A stretch of 64,000 nucleotides of DNA, from assembly GCF_000418325.1 (NCBI RefSeq), contig NC_021658.1, forward strand, positions 5,009,501-5,073,500. The letters run 5' to 3'. Both the position numbers and the translations under genes were made by a program. Source of the DNA: Sorangium cellulosum So0157-2 (lineage in GTDB: Bacteria; Myxococcota_A; Polyangia; Polyangiales; Polyangiaceae). Below the pieces are notes generated by a model that worked only from the letters and a program-made list of their open reading frames with translations, had not been told where the DNA came from and did not search any database. This document shows, piece after piece, positions 8,612-16,633 of the stretch (its first letter is position 1; each line of letters starts with the position of its first letter).

Positions 8612-8641
8612 TTGACAAGCCGCGCGCCACAATCCTACCAT
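8612..8641 (+). promoter_or_regulatory. Probable sigma-70 promoter of gltC
   Basis: TTGACA (8612-8617) and TACCAT (8636-8641) are separated by 18 bases, with the start codon about 155 bases downstream. The spacing matches that of the gltF promoter at 16203-16232. The implied long leader (about 145 bases) includes an AT-rich stretch at 8658-8700. Confidence 0.55.
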
Positions 8642-8796
8642 CCCCCGCCACACGCAAGTATCCGTTGATTCTCATTGAACTTTTTGGTTCTCGACCGAGC
8701 TGCCTCGGGGGTCTACGGCGCGCGCTTCCGGTGTGTGGAGCCGCGAACGGGGCGAAGGGGCCACGATCTTTACGTCGCCGAAAGCGAGGAACGACG

Positions 8797-10503
8797 ATGC
8801 GGAACCGGCTGGCGAGTATCTGCCTTGTAGCTTCTGCCCTCTTGCTCTCCCCCGCCGTGGGGCACGCGCAGGCCGGCAAGGGTAAGCCCGTCGCGGCTGA
8901 AAAGGCGGACGCCAAGGGCGGCACGAAGCCCAACAAGGAGATCAACCTCGACGAGGATGCGGGCCCCGTGACCGCGGGCCAGATGACGGAGGAGGCGGCG
9001 CAGGCGAAGCGGCTGTTCGACAGCGAGCGGTGGAGCGACGCCGCGCGGCAGCTGAAGCGCGTCGTCGACGGCGACACGGGGGACGACGAGGGCAACCGCC
9101 AGATCGCGCAGTACCACCTCGCGATCGCGCTGTACCGGCTGCAGTTCTACCAGGCGAGCTACGCGATCTTCTCGCAGGTCGCCGACAAGCCGAGCCACCT
9201 CAAGTTCAACGAGACGCTGCTCTGGCTGTCCAAGCTCGCGACGCAGCTCCCCGAGCCGGCGGACATCATCGAGCGCGTCGGCAAGTACAAGACCGAGCAG
9301 ATCGCGCGGTTCAACAACCCCCAGCAGCGCGACCTCTACTGGCAGCTCAACTACCTGCTCGGCCGCTACAAGTACCGGAACCGGAACTACGAGGAGGCGA
9401 TCGCCCTCTTCGCGAAGGTCGACCCCAACAGCAAGTACTACGTCCAGGCCCAGTTCTTCAGCGGCATCTCGTACGTGCAGCTGCGCAAGTCGGTGCCGGC
9501 GGTCAAGTCGTTCCAGCGGATCGTCCAGGCGATCGACGAGGGCGTCGAGGGCGTCGAGGACGAGGCGCGCATGCGCGACCTCGCGTTCCTCTCGATGGCG
9601 CGCACCTACTACTCGGCCTCCGTCCGCCTCGACGACAACAACGTCCCGACGATCGACGCCGCGAAGCTCTCGGCCGCCGTCAAGTACTGGAACCGCGTCG
9701 ACGTCGCGAGCGAGTACTGGCTGGACAGCCTCTTCGAGCAGTCCTGGGCGTACTTCATGGCCGGGCTGTACCCGCAGGCCCTCGGCAACATCCACACGAT
9801 CGAGTCGCCCTACTTCCCGAACTCGTTCTATCCCGAGGCCGACATCCTGAAGGCGGTCGTCTCCTTCACGATCTGCCAGTACGGCGACGCGACGACGATC
9901 GTCGCGAAGATGCAGAAGAAGTACGAGCCGATCAAGAAGGAGCTCGAGTCGATCCTGGTCCGGTTCCAGGGGGAGGGGAACGAGGAGCGCTTCTTCCAGT
10001 TCCTCAAGGACGTGAGCGCCGGCAAGGCGAACCTGTCGCCGACGGTCCGCCCGATCGTCGAGAACGCGCTCTCGGATCGCCAGCTCCGCCGCAACATGGA
10101 GTACGTGCGCGTGCTCGACGAGGAGGCGGAGCGGTTCAAGAAGGCGCCCGTCAACTTCCGCAACTCTCCGGTGGGCAGCGAGGTGACCGACGCCCTCGAG
10201 TTCGCGCGGAGCCTCGCGATCCGGAACGCCGGCACGCTCGGCCGGGAGCGCTACCAGCGCAACCTCGACGAGCTCAACGAGCACCTCCGCGACTCGTCGA
10301 AGATCCTCATCGACATCACCGCGGCCGAGCGAAACAAGCTCGACCAGCAGGTCGTCAGCGGCCAGCTCTCGAAGGAGGACGCCCTCACGTACGGCGTCGT
10401 CAAGCCCGACGACGAGCACGTGCTGTGGCCGTTCGACGGCGAGTACTGGCGCGACGAGCTCGGCTTCTACCGGCAGGTCGTGACGTCGAAGTGCAGCAAG
10501 TGA
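8797..10503 (+). CDS. gltC: GltC-like periplasmic TPR protein of the Glt/Nfs machinery
   Basis: The 568-residue exported TPR protein starts at an ATG preceded by GAGGA, with a clear signal peptide (LASICLVASALLLSPAVGHAQ). The mature N-terminus carries KEINLDED, then helical repeats from about residue 60 (AQAKRLFDSERWSDAARQL, YHLAIALYRLQFYQASYAIF, YLLGRYKYRNRNYEEAIALF). In M. xanthus GltC is a periplasmic TPR protein that associates with the outer-membrane part of the gliding complex, and a paralogue (NfsC) serves spore-coat export. The assignment rests on size class, export, TPR content and position directly before gltD-gltE-gltF-gltG. The C-terminal about 200 residues are helical without obvious TPR consensus and end in an aromatic segment (FDGEYWRDELGFY). 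Gliding versus sporulation function cannot be told apart from sequence alone. Confidence 0.7.
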   Translation: MRNRLASICLVASALLLSPAVGHAQAGKGKPVAAEKADAKGGTKPNKEINLDEDAGPVTAGQMTEEAAQAKRLFDSERWSDAARQLKRVVDGDTGDDEGNRQIAQYHLAIALYRLQFYQASYAIFSQVADKPSHLKFNETLLWLSKLATQLPEPADIIERVGKYKTEQIARFNNPQQRDLYWQLNYLLGRYKYRNRNYEEAIALFAKVDPNSKYYVQAQFFSGISYVQLRKSVPAVKSFQRIVQAIDEGVEGVEDEARMRDLAFLSMARTYYSASVRLDDNNVPTIDAAKLSAAVKYWNRVDVASEYWLDSLFEQSWAYFMAGLYPQALGNIHTIESPYFPNSFYPEADILKAVVSFTICQYGDATTIVAKMQKKYEPIKKELESILVRFQGEGNEERFFQFLKDVSAGKANLSPTVRPIVENALSDRQLRRNMEYVRVLDEEAERFKKAPVNFRNSPVGSEVTDALEFARSLAIRNAGTLGRERYQRNLDELNEHLRDSSKILIDITAAERNKLDQQVVSGQLSKEDALTYGVVKPDDEHVLWPFDGEYWRDELGFYRQVVTSKCSK

Positions 10504-10588
10504 GAGATTTCTTAAACGTTTGCCCCGTGGCTTGGGACCGTGGGGCAGGGAGCGCTTCCTCACGGGGGTCCGTGGCGGAGGGACGGAG

Positions 10589-13500
10589 ATGGAGATGAAG
10601 CAGTCGAAGTTCGGTGTACTGCATGCGCTCCGCGCGGCGGCAGGCACGCTGGCCGTGGCGGCGTGCGCCGTCACGACGAGCCCCGCGTCGGCGGCCGACG
10701 CATGCATCACGCAGCCCGCGAAGGACGCGATCGCCGCGTGTCCGGGCGGCAAGCTGCAGGTGTCGGCGGGCAAGAAGCCGCAGGTCAGCTTCAAGTCGGC
10801 CCCCACGGGCATCCAGCTGAAGAAGCGCGACGACCTGACGAAGCCGGCCAACCCGACCGCGTCGCAGGCCTCGGCGCAGCGCGACGAGCGGCGCAACCGC
10901 CTCGCCCCGAAGGTGAGGAGCCTGCTGATCACCGAGATCCAGGGCCTCGAGCGCCTGTACGCCTCGACGCCGAAGAACGCGCCGGATCGGCCGAAGCTGA
11001 TGCGGCGCCTGGCCGAGGGGTACGTCGAGCTGGAGTCGGCGGCGTTCCGCGACAAGACCGAGGGGCAGATCAAGGCGGACGAGGCCAAGCGGAAGAACCC
11101 GAAGGCCGTCGCCGGGATCCAGGCCGAGGTCGGCAAGGCCGACAAGATCCTCGCCGCCGCGCGGAAGAGCGCGATCAAGTACTACACGCAGCTCAAGACG
11201 CAGTACCCGAAGTACTGCCAGAGCACCAACGCGTCCGATCCCGCGAAGAGCACGGGCTGCACGGACGAGGTGCTCTACTACCTCGCGTACGAGTACGAGC
11301 AGGCGCAGCAGCTCGAGGACGCGCGCAAGGTCTACTTCGAGCTCATCAAGAACTGGCCCAACTCGAAGTACATCCCCAACGCGTACCTCGCGTTCGGCGA
11401 GCTCTTCTTCAACGAGGCGCAGGGCGACCCGTCCAAGTGGGACCTGGCCGAGCAGTCGTACGTCAAGGTCACCCAGTACCCGCCGCCCGAGAACAAGGTC
11501 TGGGGCTACGCCCACTACAAGCTCGGGTACGTCTACTGGAACAAGGGCGACTTCGCCCGCGCCATCAGCGAGTTCAAGAAGACGATCGAGTACGGCCAGC
11601 AGTTCCAGCAGATGCCGAACGCGGCCCAGCTCGCGGTCTCGGCGCGGCGCGACATCATCCCGGTCTACGCGCTCGCGGGCGACCCGCGGAAGTCCCATGA
11701 CTTCCTCCGGCCGCTCAGCGGCGACTCGAGCGGCAGCTCCGAGAAGACGTTCAAGATGATGGACGACCTCGGGCAGAACTACCTCGACACCGGTCATTAC
11801 AAGGAGGGCATCGAGCTCTACACCGACCTGATGACCCGCGATCGGGGCCCGAAGTACTGCGTCTACCAGGGGCACATCGCCGAGGCGACGCTCGCCATGA
11901 AGTCTGGCAACAAGGACCAGATCGTGGACGTGCTCGGGCGCCAGCTCGACGTCCACAACAAGTTCCAGGGCGAGGGGCACCCGGCGGACGCCAAGCTGAA
12001 GTGCTCCAACATCACCGCCGGCCTGATGACCGAGACGGCGATGGCCTGGCACCTCGAGGCGGTGGGCTCGGGCGGCGTGCGCGGCACCGGCGACAAGAAG
12101 ACGATGCAGCTGGCCGCGCAGCTCTACGACAAGGTCGTCAACAACTTCAAGCAGGAGCAGTTCGCCAAGTTCGAGTTCCCCCGCATCCTGAAGGAGGACT
12201 GGCCGAACATCTTCAAGATCAAGTACGCGATGGCCGACCTTCTGTACTTCCAGAAGGACTGGGCCAAGTGCGGCCCTGCCTTCGACTCGGTCGTGGCGGA
12301 GGATCCGAACGGCCCGCAGGCAGCGGAGGCCGCGTACGCCTCGGTGCTCTGTTACCAGAACATCTACACCGAGACCCACAAGGACGGCTCCCACTTGAAG
12401 GGGTCCGGCAACCTCCCCGACGGGGGGGGGACGGGCAAGAAGGGCGAGAAGGACAAGAAGGCGGACAAGGCGAAGTTCCAGCCCAAGGAGTTCAGCGACA
12501 GCCAGAAGGGCATGATCACCGCCTTCAACCGCTACGTCTGCTACATCAAGCCCGCCGCGAACGACAAGGAGGCGCAGGAGCAGTACGTCGAGGTGAAGTA
12601 CGCGCGCGGCCGCACGTACTTCGAGGCGCAGCACTGGGAGGAGGCCGCGCTCGCGTTCCGCGACGTGGCGCTGAACCACGCCGACAAGGAAGTCGGCATC
12701 TACGCGTCCCAGCTCTACCTCGAGTCGCTCAACGTCCTCGGCGCGAACATGGACCCGCCGCGTCCGTCTTGTTACGACGACATGGCCGCGGACGTGCCCA
12801 AGTTCATCGACCTCTACTGCAAGGGCGGCAAGGAGAAGGAGAACGCCGAGCAGTGCGGCATCCTGATCCGCATCCAGCGCGACATCGAGCGCCTGCGCGC
12901 GCAGAAGCTGGTCGAGGCGGCGGACGCGTCCGGTGGCGTCGAGGCCCTCAAGAATTACGAGAAGGCCGCCGTCGCTTACATGGACATGTGGAAGAAGTAC
13001 GGCGAGGCCGCCTGCGAGGCGAAGCAGCCCGCGTGCGAGAAGAGCGAGGAGGTCCTCTACAACGCCGCGAAGGCGTTCCAGGCCGCCCGCCTCATCGCCA
13101 AGTCGATCTCGGCTCGTAAGATCCTGCTCGATCCGCGGTACAACCTCCACAACACCGAGCTGGCGAAGACGTCGATCTACGAGATCGGCGGCAACTACCA
13201 GGCGATCGCGGTCTACGACGAGGCGGCGAGCTGGTACGAGCGCTACGCCCGCGAGAACCCGAAGGGGGAGAAGGCCGCGGAGGCGCTCCAGGACGCGGTC
13301 GTGCTGCGGCTCGGCCTCGGCCAGGAGGACCAGGCCATCAAGGACGCCGACCTCTTCAACAAGAACTACGGCAAGGCGAAGCCCGCGCAGACCGCGCAGA
13401 TCGCGTTCGCGATCGGCGCGCACTACATCGACCGCGAGGACTGGGATCAGGCGCGCAGGCGGCTGTCGACGGCGATGCCGCAGATCGACCGCAACGCGAC

Positions 13501-14437
13501 GTTCGACGTCCAGGTGCAGGCGCACGCGATGTACGCGCGCGTCCTCTTGCAGACGAAGAGCGTGACCCCGGCGAACGGCGAGTACAACAAGGTCCGCGGC
13601 TACTGGAAGGACCCCGCGGCCGCGATGAAGAAGCTCGACGCGATCGGCGGCGAGGAGCCGGAGAAGCTGCGCCGGCTCGGCAAGGTGCTGACCGCGGTGG
13701 GCGAGGCCTACTTCCACTTCGCGGAGCAGAAGCGGAAGGACGTCGATAAGATCAAGTTCCCCGAGTACAAGGGCGCCGGGAACCGCGAGGACGTCCTCAA
13801 GCACATCAACACCAAGGTCGCGGACTGGGTGAAGAAGAAGCGCCCGGCGATCGAGGCGGCCGACGCGGAGTACCAGAAGATCCTCAAGCTGGAGCCGACG
13901 CCTCCGCCGAAGTGGGTCATCGCCGCCGGCGCGCGCGTCGGTCAGATGTGGGGCAAGTTCGTCGCCGAGTTCCGCGCCGCTCCCATCCCCAAGGAGTGGA
14001 AGGGGCACGGCATGGTGCCGGGCACCGACGTCTCGTACGACGAGATCCGAGGCGAGTACTACTCGCGCTTGGACGAGGCGAGCGAGCCGCAGAAGCAGAT
14101 GGCGAAGGGCGCGTTCAAGACCTGCCTCGACCTGTCGGTGAAGTACCAGTACTTCGACGACTACTCCCGCACCTGCGAGGTGTGGCTGTCGAAGAACTAC
14201 GGCGCCGAGTACCACCTCATCGACGAATTCCGCGGCTCTCCGTCGCGGGTCAACTCCGGCCTGAGCGATCGTCCTGCGCCGCTGAACCTCGACGGGACGC
14301 CCTTCCGCGAAGCGCCGACCGTCACGGACAAGCCGGCGGCGGCGGGCAAGGAAGAGGGTGAGGACAAGAAGGCGGCGCCCGGCGGCTCGAAGGAAGGCTC
14401 GGCGCTCGATCGGGCCACGACCCGACCCAGGAAGTGA
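10589..14437 (+). CDS. gltD: GltD (AgmU)-like large periplasmic TPR protein
   Basis: The 1,282-residue exported protein lies 85 bases after gltC. I chose the ATG at 10589 because GGAGG lies 7 bases upstream. The signal peptide is AAAGTLAVAACAVTTSPASA. TPR motifs are spread through residues about 210-1100 (YYLAYEYEQAQQLEDARKVY, AHYKLGYVYWNKGDFARAI, YEIGGNYQAIAVYDEAASWY). Two Lys/Gly-rich linkers occur, one near residue 620 and one at the C-terminus. M. xanthus GltD/AgmU is a periplasmic TPR protein of similar length that tracks with focal adhesion sites. Size, repeats and neighbours agree. It should bridge the inner-membrane GltG/GltJ proteins to the outer-membrane proteins. Its stop codon touches the start region of gltE, so the two are probably translationally coupled. 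Confidence 0.8.
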   Translation: MEMKQSKFGVLHALRAAAGTLAVAACAVTTSPASAADACITQPAKDAIAACPGGKLQVSAGKKPQVSFKSAPTGIQLKKRDDLTKPANPTASQASAQRDERRNRLAPKVRSLLITEIQGLERLYASTPKNAPDRPKLMRRLAEGYVELESAAFRDKTEGQIKADEAKRKNPKAVAGIQAEVGKADKILAAARKSAIKYYTQLKTQYPKYCQSTNASDPAKSTGCTDEVLYYLAYEYEQAQQLEDARKVYFELIKNWPNSKYIPNAYLAFGELFFNEAQGDPSKWDLAEQSYVKVTQYPPPENKVWGYAHYKLGYVYWNKGDFARAISEFKKTIEYGQQFQQMPNAAQLAVSARRDIIPVYALAGDPRKSHDFLRPLSGDSSGSSEKTFKMMDDLGQNYLDTGHYKEGIELYTDLMTRDRGPKYCVYQGHIAEATLAMKSGNKDQIVDVLGRQLDVHNKFQGEGHPADAKLKCSNITAGLMTETAMAWHLEAVGSGGVRGTGDKKTMQLAAQLYDKVVNNFKQEQFAKFEFPRILKEDWPNIFKIKYAMADLLYFQKDWAKCGPAFDSVVAEDPNGPQAAEAAYASVLCYQNIYTETHKDGSHLKGSGNLPDGGGTGKKGEKDKKADKAKFQPKEFSDSQKGMITAFNRYVCYIKPAANDKEAQEQYVEVKYARGRTYFEAQHWEEAALAFRDVALNHADKEVGIYASQLYLESLNVLGANMDPPRPSCYDDMAADVPKFIDLYCKGGKEKENAEQCGILIRIQRDIERLRAQKLVEAADASGGVEALKNYEKAAVAYMDMWKKYGEAACEAKQPACEKSEEVLYNAAKAFQAARLIAKSISARKILLDPRYNLHNTELAKTSIYEIGGNYQAIAVYDEAASWYERYARENPKGEKAAEALQDAVVLRLGLGQEDQAIKDADLFNKNYGKAKPAQTAQIAFAIGAHYIDREDWDQARRRLSTAMPQIDRNATFDVQVQAHAMYARVLLQTKSVTPANGEYNKVRGYWKDPAAAMKKLDAIGGEEPEKLRRLGKVLTAVGEAYFHFAEQKRKDVDKIKFPEYKGAGNREDVLKHINTKVADWVKKKRPAIEAADAEYQKILKLEPTPPPKWVIAAGARVGQMWGKFVAEFRAAPIPKEWKGHGMVPGTDVSYDEIRGEYYSRLDEASEPQKQMAKGAFKTCLDLSVKYQYFDDYSRTCEVWLSKNYGAEYHLIDEFRGSPSRVNSGLSDRPAPLNLDGTPFREAPTVTDKPAAAGKEEGEDKKAAPGGSKEGSALDRATTRPRK

Positions 14438-14448
14438 TGGAGCGAAAC

Positions 14449-15918
14449 ATGAGAAGCATCACCTCATTGGCAGCGGTTGCGGTGCTCCTCCTGGCCGCGA
14501 CGGGTTGTGGCGGCGGGAGCGTCAGCGGTACGTCTCGCGCGGCGAAGGATCCGACGACCGGCAAGGAGATCACCGACAGCAAGGGCAACGCCGTGTCGGT
14601 CGCGGCGGCCAACAAGTTCAAGACCGCCATGGACGCCATGGTCCAGCACGACAAGGCGGGCGACTGGAGCGAGGCGACCTGCAGCTCGACGGCCCAGCTG
14701 TTCCTCGACGCGGCCGACGAGCAAGGGGACGCGACGTTCGCCGAGGCCATCTACAACGCGGGGCTCGCGTACCAGCGTTGCAAGAAGGACTCGGAGGCGA
14801 AGAAGTACTTCCAGCAGGCGCTCCAGAAGAACCCGAAGTTCCACCCGGCGCGCGTCCAGGTGGCGCTCTACAACCTGGCGGAGTCGGGCGAGCGGAACAT
14901 CGACGCGGCGATCAGCGAGATGCGCCAGGCCGCGGTCGTCGACGCCCAGTACAAGAACGTCGAGGCGCTCGTGCACCTCGCGCTCCTGTACATGAAGCGC
15001 GGGAACAACGTCGCCGACAACGACGGCCCCAACGACTTCCAGCGCGCGAAGCGGTACATCCAGAGCGCGCTGGCCGTCGACGACGCCTTCATGCCGGCCT
15101 TCAACCAGCTCGCCATCTACTACCTGGAGACGGCGAAGCAGAAGGCGGGCAGGAAGTCGGGCAAGGCGGTCGCGACCAACGTCAGCAAGCAGAAGAAGAT
15201 CGACACGCAGGCGCTGGAGCTCGCGGCGCTGGTCTGCTCTCAGGCCATCCGCAAGAACCCGAACTACGCGCCGATCCACAACACCGCGGGCATGATCCAG
15301 GTCGAGCTCGCGAACCTGAACGGCGCCGTGCAGGAGTTCAACATCGCGAGGAAGCTCGACCCGAGCTTCTACGAAGCGCAGATGAACTACGCGGCGGTGA
15401 ACCTGCAGTTCCGCGGGTTCCAGCAGGCGGAGGAGGCGTACCGCGCAGCCCTGAAGATGCGTCCGAACGACTACGACGCTCACCTGGGGCTCGCGCTCGC
15501 CCTGCGCGGTCAGATCGACGACGCGAACTTCGACAACATGGTGGCGGCCGCCAGCGCCGAGCTCGACGCCGCCAAGAAGCTCGCCCCCGAGCGCCCCGAG
15601 ACCTACTACAACGAGGCGATCCTGACCCAGGAGTACAAGGCGAAGTCGGGCGGCAAGTCCGCCGAGGGCGCCCTCATGTCGGCGAAGGGGCTGTTCGGCC
15701 AGTTCATCCAGAAGGCGGGCCCCAATGCCGAGTTCGCCGACGCGGTGAAGCGGTCGAAGGAGCGCATGGAGGAGATCGACCAGATCATCGCCTTCAACAA
15801 GCAGACCGAGGCCGAGCGCAAGGCGGCCGAGGCCGACATGAAGACGAAGGAAGCCGAGCAGGAGGCCGCTGCCGGAAGCGAGGGCGAAGGGGGAGAAGGG
15901 GCGACTCCGGCTCCGTAG
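14449..15918 (+). CDS. gltE: GltE-like TPR lipoprotein
   Basis: The 489-residue lipoprotein has the signal LAAVAVLLLAATGC (lipidated Cys20), then about nine TPR-like helical pairs (AIYNAGLAYQRCKKDSEAKKYF, HLALLYMKRGNNV, AQMNYAAVNLQFRGFQQAEE). A Glu/Lys-rich coiled tail follows at about 435-489. Possible starts are GTG 14434, ATG 14437 (overlapping the gltD stop) and ATG 14449. I prefer the last because GGAG lies 6 bases upstream and the lipoprotein signal then begins directly. In M. xanthus GltE is a periplasmic/lipid-anchored TPR protein acting with GltD and GltF. The operon position (gltD-gltE) supports the assignment. Confidence 0.78.
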   Translation: MRSITSLAAVAVLLLAATGCGGGSVSGTSRAAKDPTTGKEITDSKGNAVSVAAANKFKTAMDAMVQHDKAGDWSEATCSSTAQLFLDAADEQGDATFAEAIYNAGLAYQRCKKDSEAKKYFQQALQKNPKFHPARVQVALYNLAESGERNIDAAISEMRQAAVVDAQYKNVEALVHLALLYMKRGNNVADNDGPNDFQRAKRYIQSALAVDDAFMPAFNQLAIYYLETAKQKAGRKSGKAVATNVSKQKKIDTQALELAALVCSQAIRKNPNYAPIHNTAGMIQVELANLNGAVQEFNIARKLDPSFYEAQMNYAAVNLQFRGFQQAEEAYRAALKMRPNDYDAHLGLALALRGQIDDANFDNMVAAASAELDAAKKLAPERPETYYNEAILTQEYKAKSGGKSAEGALMSAKGLFGQFIQKAGPNAEFADAVKRSKERMEEIDQIIAFNKQTEAERKAAEADMKTKEAEQEAAAGSEGEGGEGATPAP

Positions 15919-15992
15919 GCAGCAGGAGCCTTGTCTCTGATGCTGTCGGACGAGCGCCACGAGCGGCCCGAGCCGCCAGGGAGAGCGGGCGA

Positions 15993-16010
15993 GGAATACT
16001 GAAGTATTCC
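15993..16010. repeat. 8-bp palindrome downstream of gltE
   Basis: GGAATACT and AGTATTCC flank a 2-base centre (GA), a perfect inverted repeat in an otherwise GC-rich spacer. It may be an operator, an mRNA-end structure or chance. Confidence 0.4.
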
Positions 16011-16067
16011 GAGCGAACTCAACCGGCATGCCGGGCCGCGCAGCGGCGCGTCAGACAGCGCGTCGAG

Positions 16068-16100
16068 CCCCCTTCTCTCGCTGACGTAAAGAGAAGGGGG
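16068..16100 (+). terminator. Strong terminator hairpin after gltE
   Basis: CCCCCTTCTCT (16068-16078) pairs perfectly with AGAGAAGGGGG (16090-16100): an 11-bp stem and 11-base loop, followed by TTCGGCGTTTTC. It lies 150 bases past the gltE stop and should end the gltCDE transcript. Confidence 0.65.
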
Positions 16101-16202
16101 TTCGGCGTTTTCGTCGCAACGCTCTGGGAACCTTGGGTGGATTCGGTTGTCGAGGCGAGCGTGGGTCATGCTCTCCGTCGCACCGATGGCATGCGAAGCT
16201 GG

Positions 16203-16232
16203 TTGACCGGCCGCCGTGGTAGGCGGTACAAT
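16203..16232 (+). promoter_or_regulatory. Strong sigma-70-type promoter of gltF-gltG
   Basis: TTGACC (16203-16208) and TACAAT (16227-16232) with an 18-base spacer form one of the best consensus matches I found in the window. The expected start of transcription is near 16239, about 33 bases before gltF. Its place after a terminator implies that gltF-gltG are transcribed separately from gltCDE. Confidence 0.65.
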
Positions 16233-16271
16233 GGCACTGTAACCGCGTCGGAACATTGTCAGGAGGCTGGA

Positions 16272-16544
16272 ATGAGAGGGTTGACCCGATTGGGTGCGGG
16301 AGTCGTGGCTGCCGTTCTTGCGAGCGTGGTCGCCTCATCGGCGTTCGCGCAGGCCGCTCAGGGCGGCGGCGCCAAGAAGGAAGAGGGCTACGGGTACGAG
16401 TTCTCCGACGATCCGCTGAACGCCGGCGGATTCGGCCCCAACGACGCCACCATCCGCGTGCGGCCCGGCCCCGTCCGGACGACGCTGATTCGGCCCCGTA
16501 CCTCGTTCGTTCCGGAGATGCTCAAGTCGGTCGAGAACCTCTGA
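16272..16544 (+). CDS. gltF: GltF-like small periplasmic protein
   Basis: The 90-residue protein starts at an ATG with a near-perfect ribosome site (AGGAGG, spacing 5). A signal peptide (AAVLASVVASSAFAQ) leaves about 63 mature residues: a Gly/Tyr-rich start (GYGYEFSDDPLNAGGFGPND) and a conserved-looking C-terminal segment (RTTLIRPRTSFVPEMLKSVE). No enzymatic motif or repeat is seen. GltF in M. xanthus is a small periplasmic component encoded between gltE and gltG; the position and size here match. The strong promoter and ribosome site suggest it is made in large amounts relative to its neighbours (inference). Confidence 0.7.
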   Translation: MRGLTRLGAGVVAAVLASVVASSAFAQAAQGGGAKKEEGYGYEFSDDPLNAGGFGPNDATIRVRPGPVRTTLIRPRTSFVPEMLKSVENL

Positions 16545-16550
16545 TGTGCT

Positions 16551-16597
16551 GGGCAGGTTGGCACCTGCCCTGTCGATTGATCCCCCGGAGCCGGGGG
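16551..16597 (+). promoter_or_regulatory. Tandem hairpins between gltF and gltG
   Basis: Hairpin 1 is GGGCAGGT / ACCTGCCC around TGGC (16551-16570). Hairpin 2 is CCCCCGG / CCGGGGG around AG (16582-16597). They begin 6 bases past the gltF stop and end 36 bases before gltG. They could stabilise the gltF message or partly terminate transcription and so lower gltG relative to gltF. No U-tract follows either stem. Confidence 0.5.
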
Positions 16598-16633
16598 CGT
16601 GCGCCGCGGGGCGTATAGGGAAGGCTGGCGGAG

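Noticed and set aside
8536..8796. A longer gltC reading frame beginning at 8536
   Set aside because: The extra 87 residues have no ribosome site, overlap the likely promoter and precede an obvious signal peptide at 8797.
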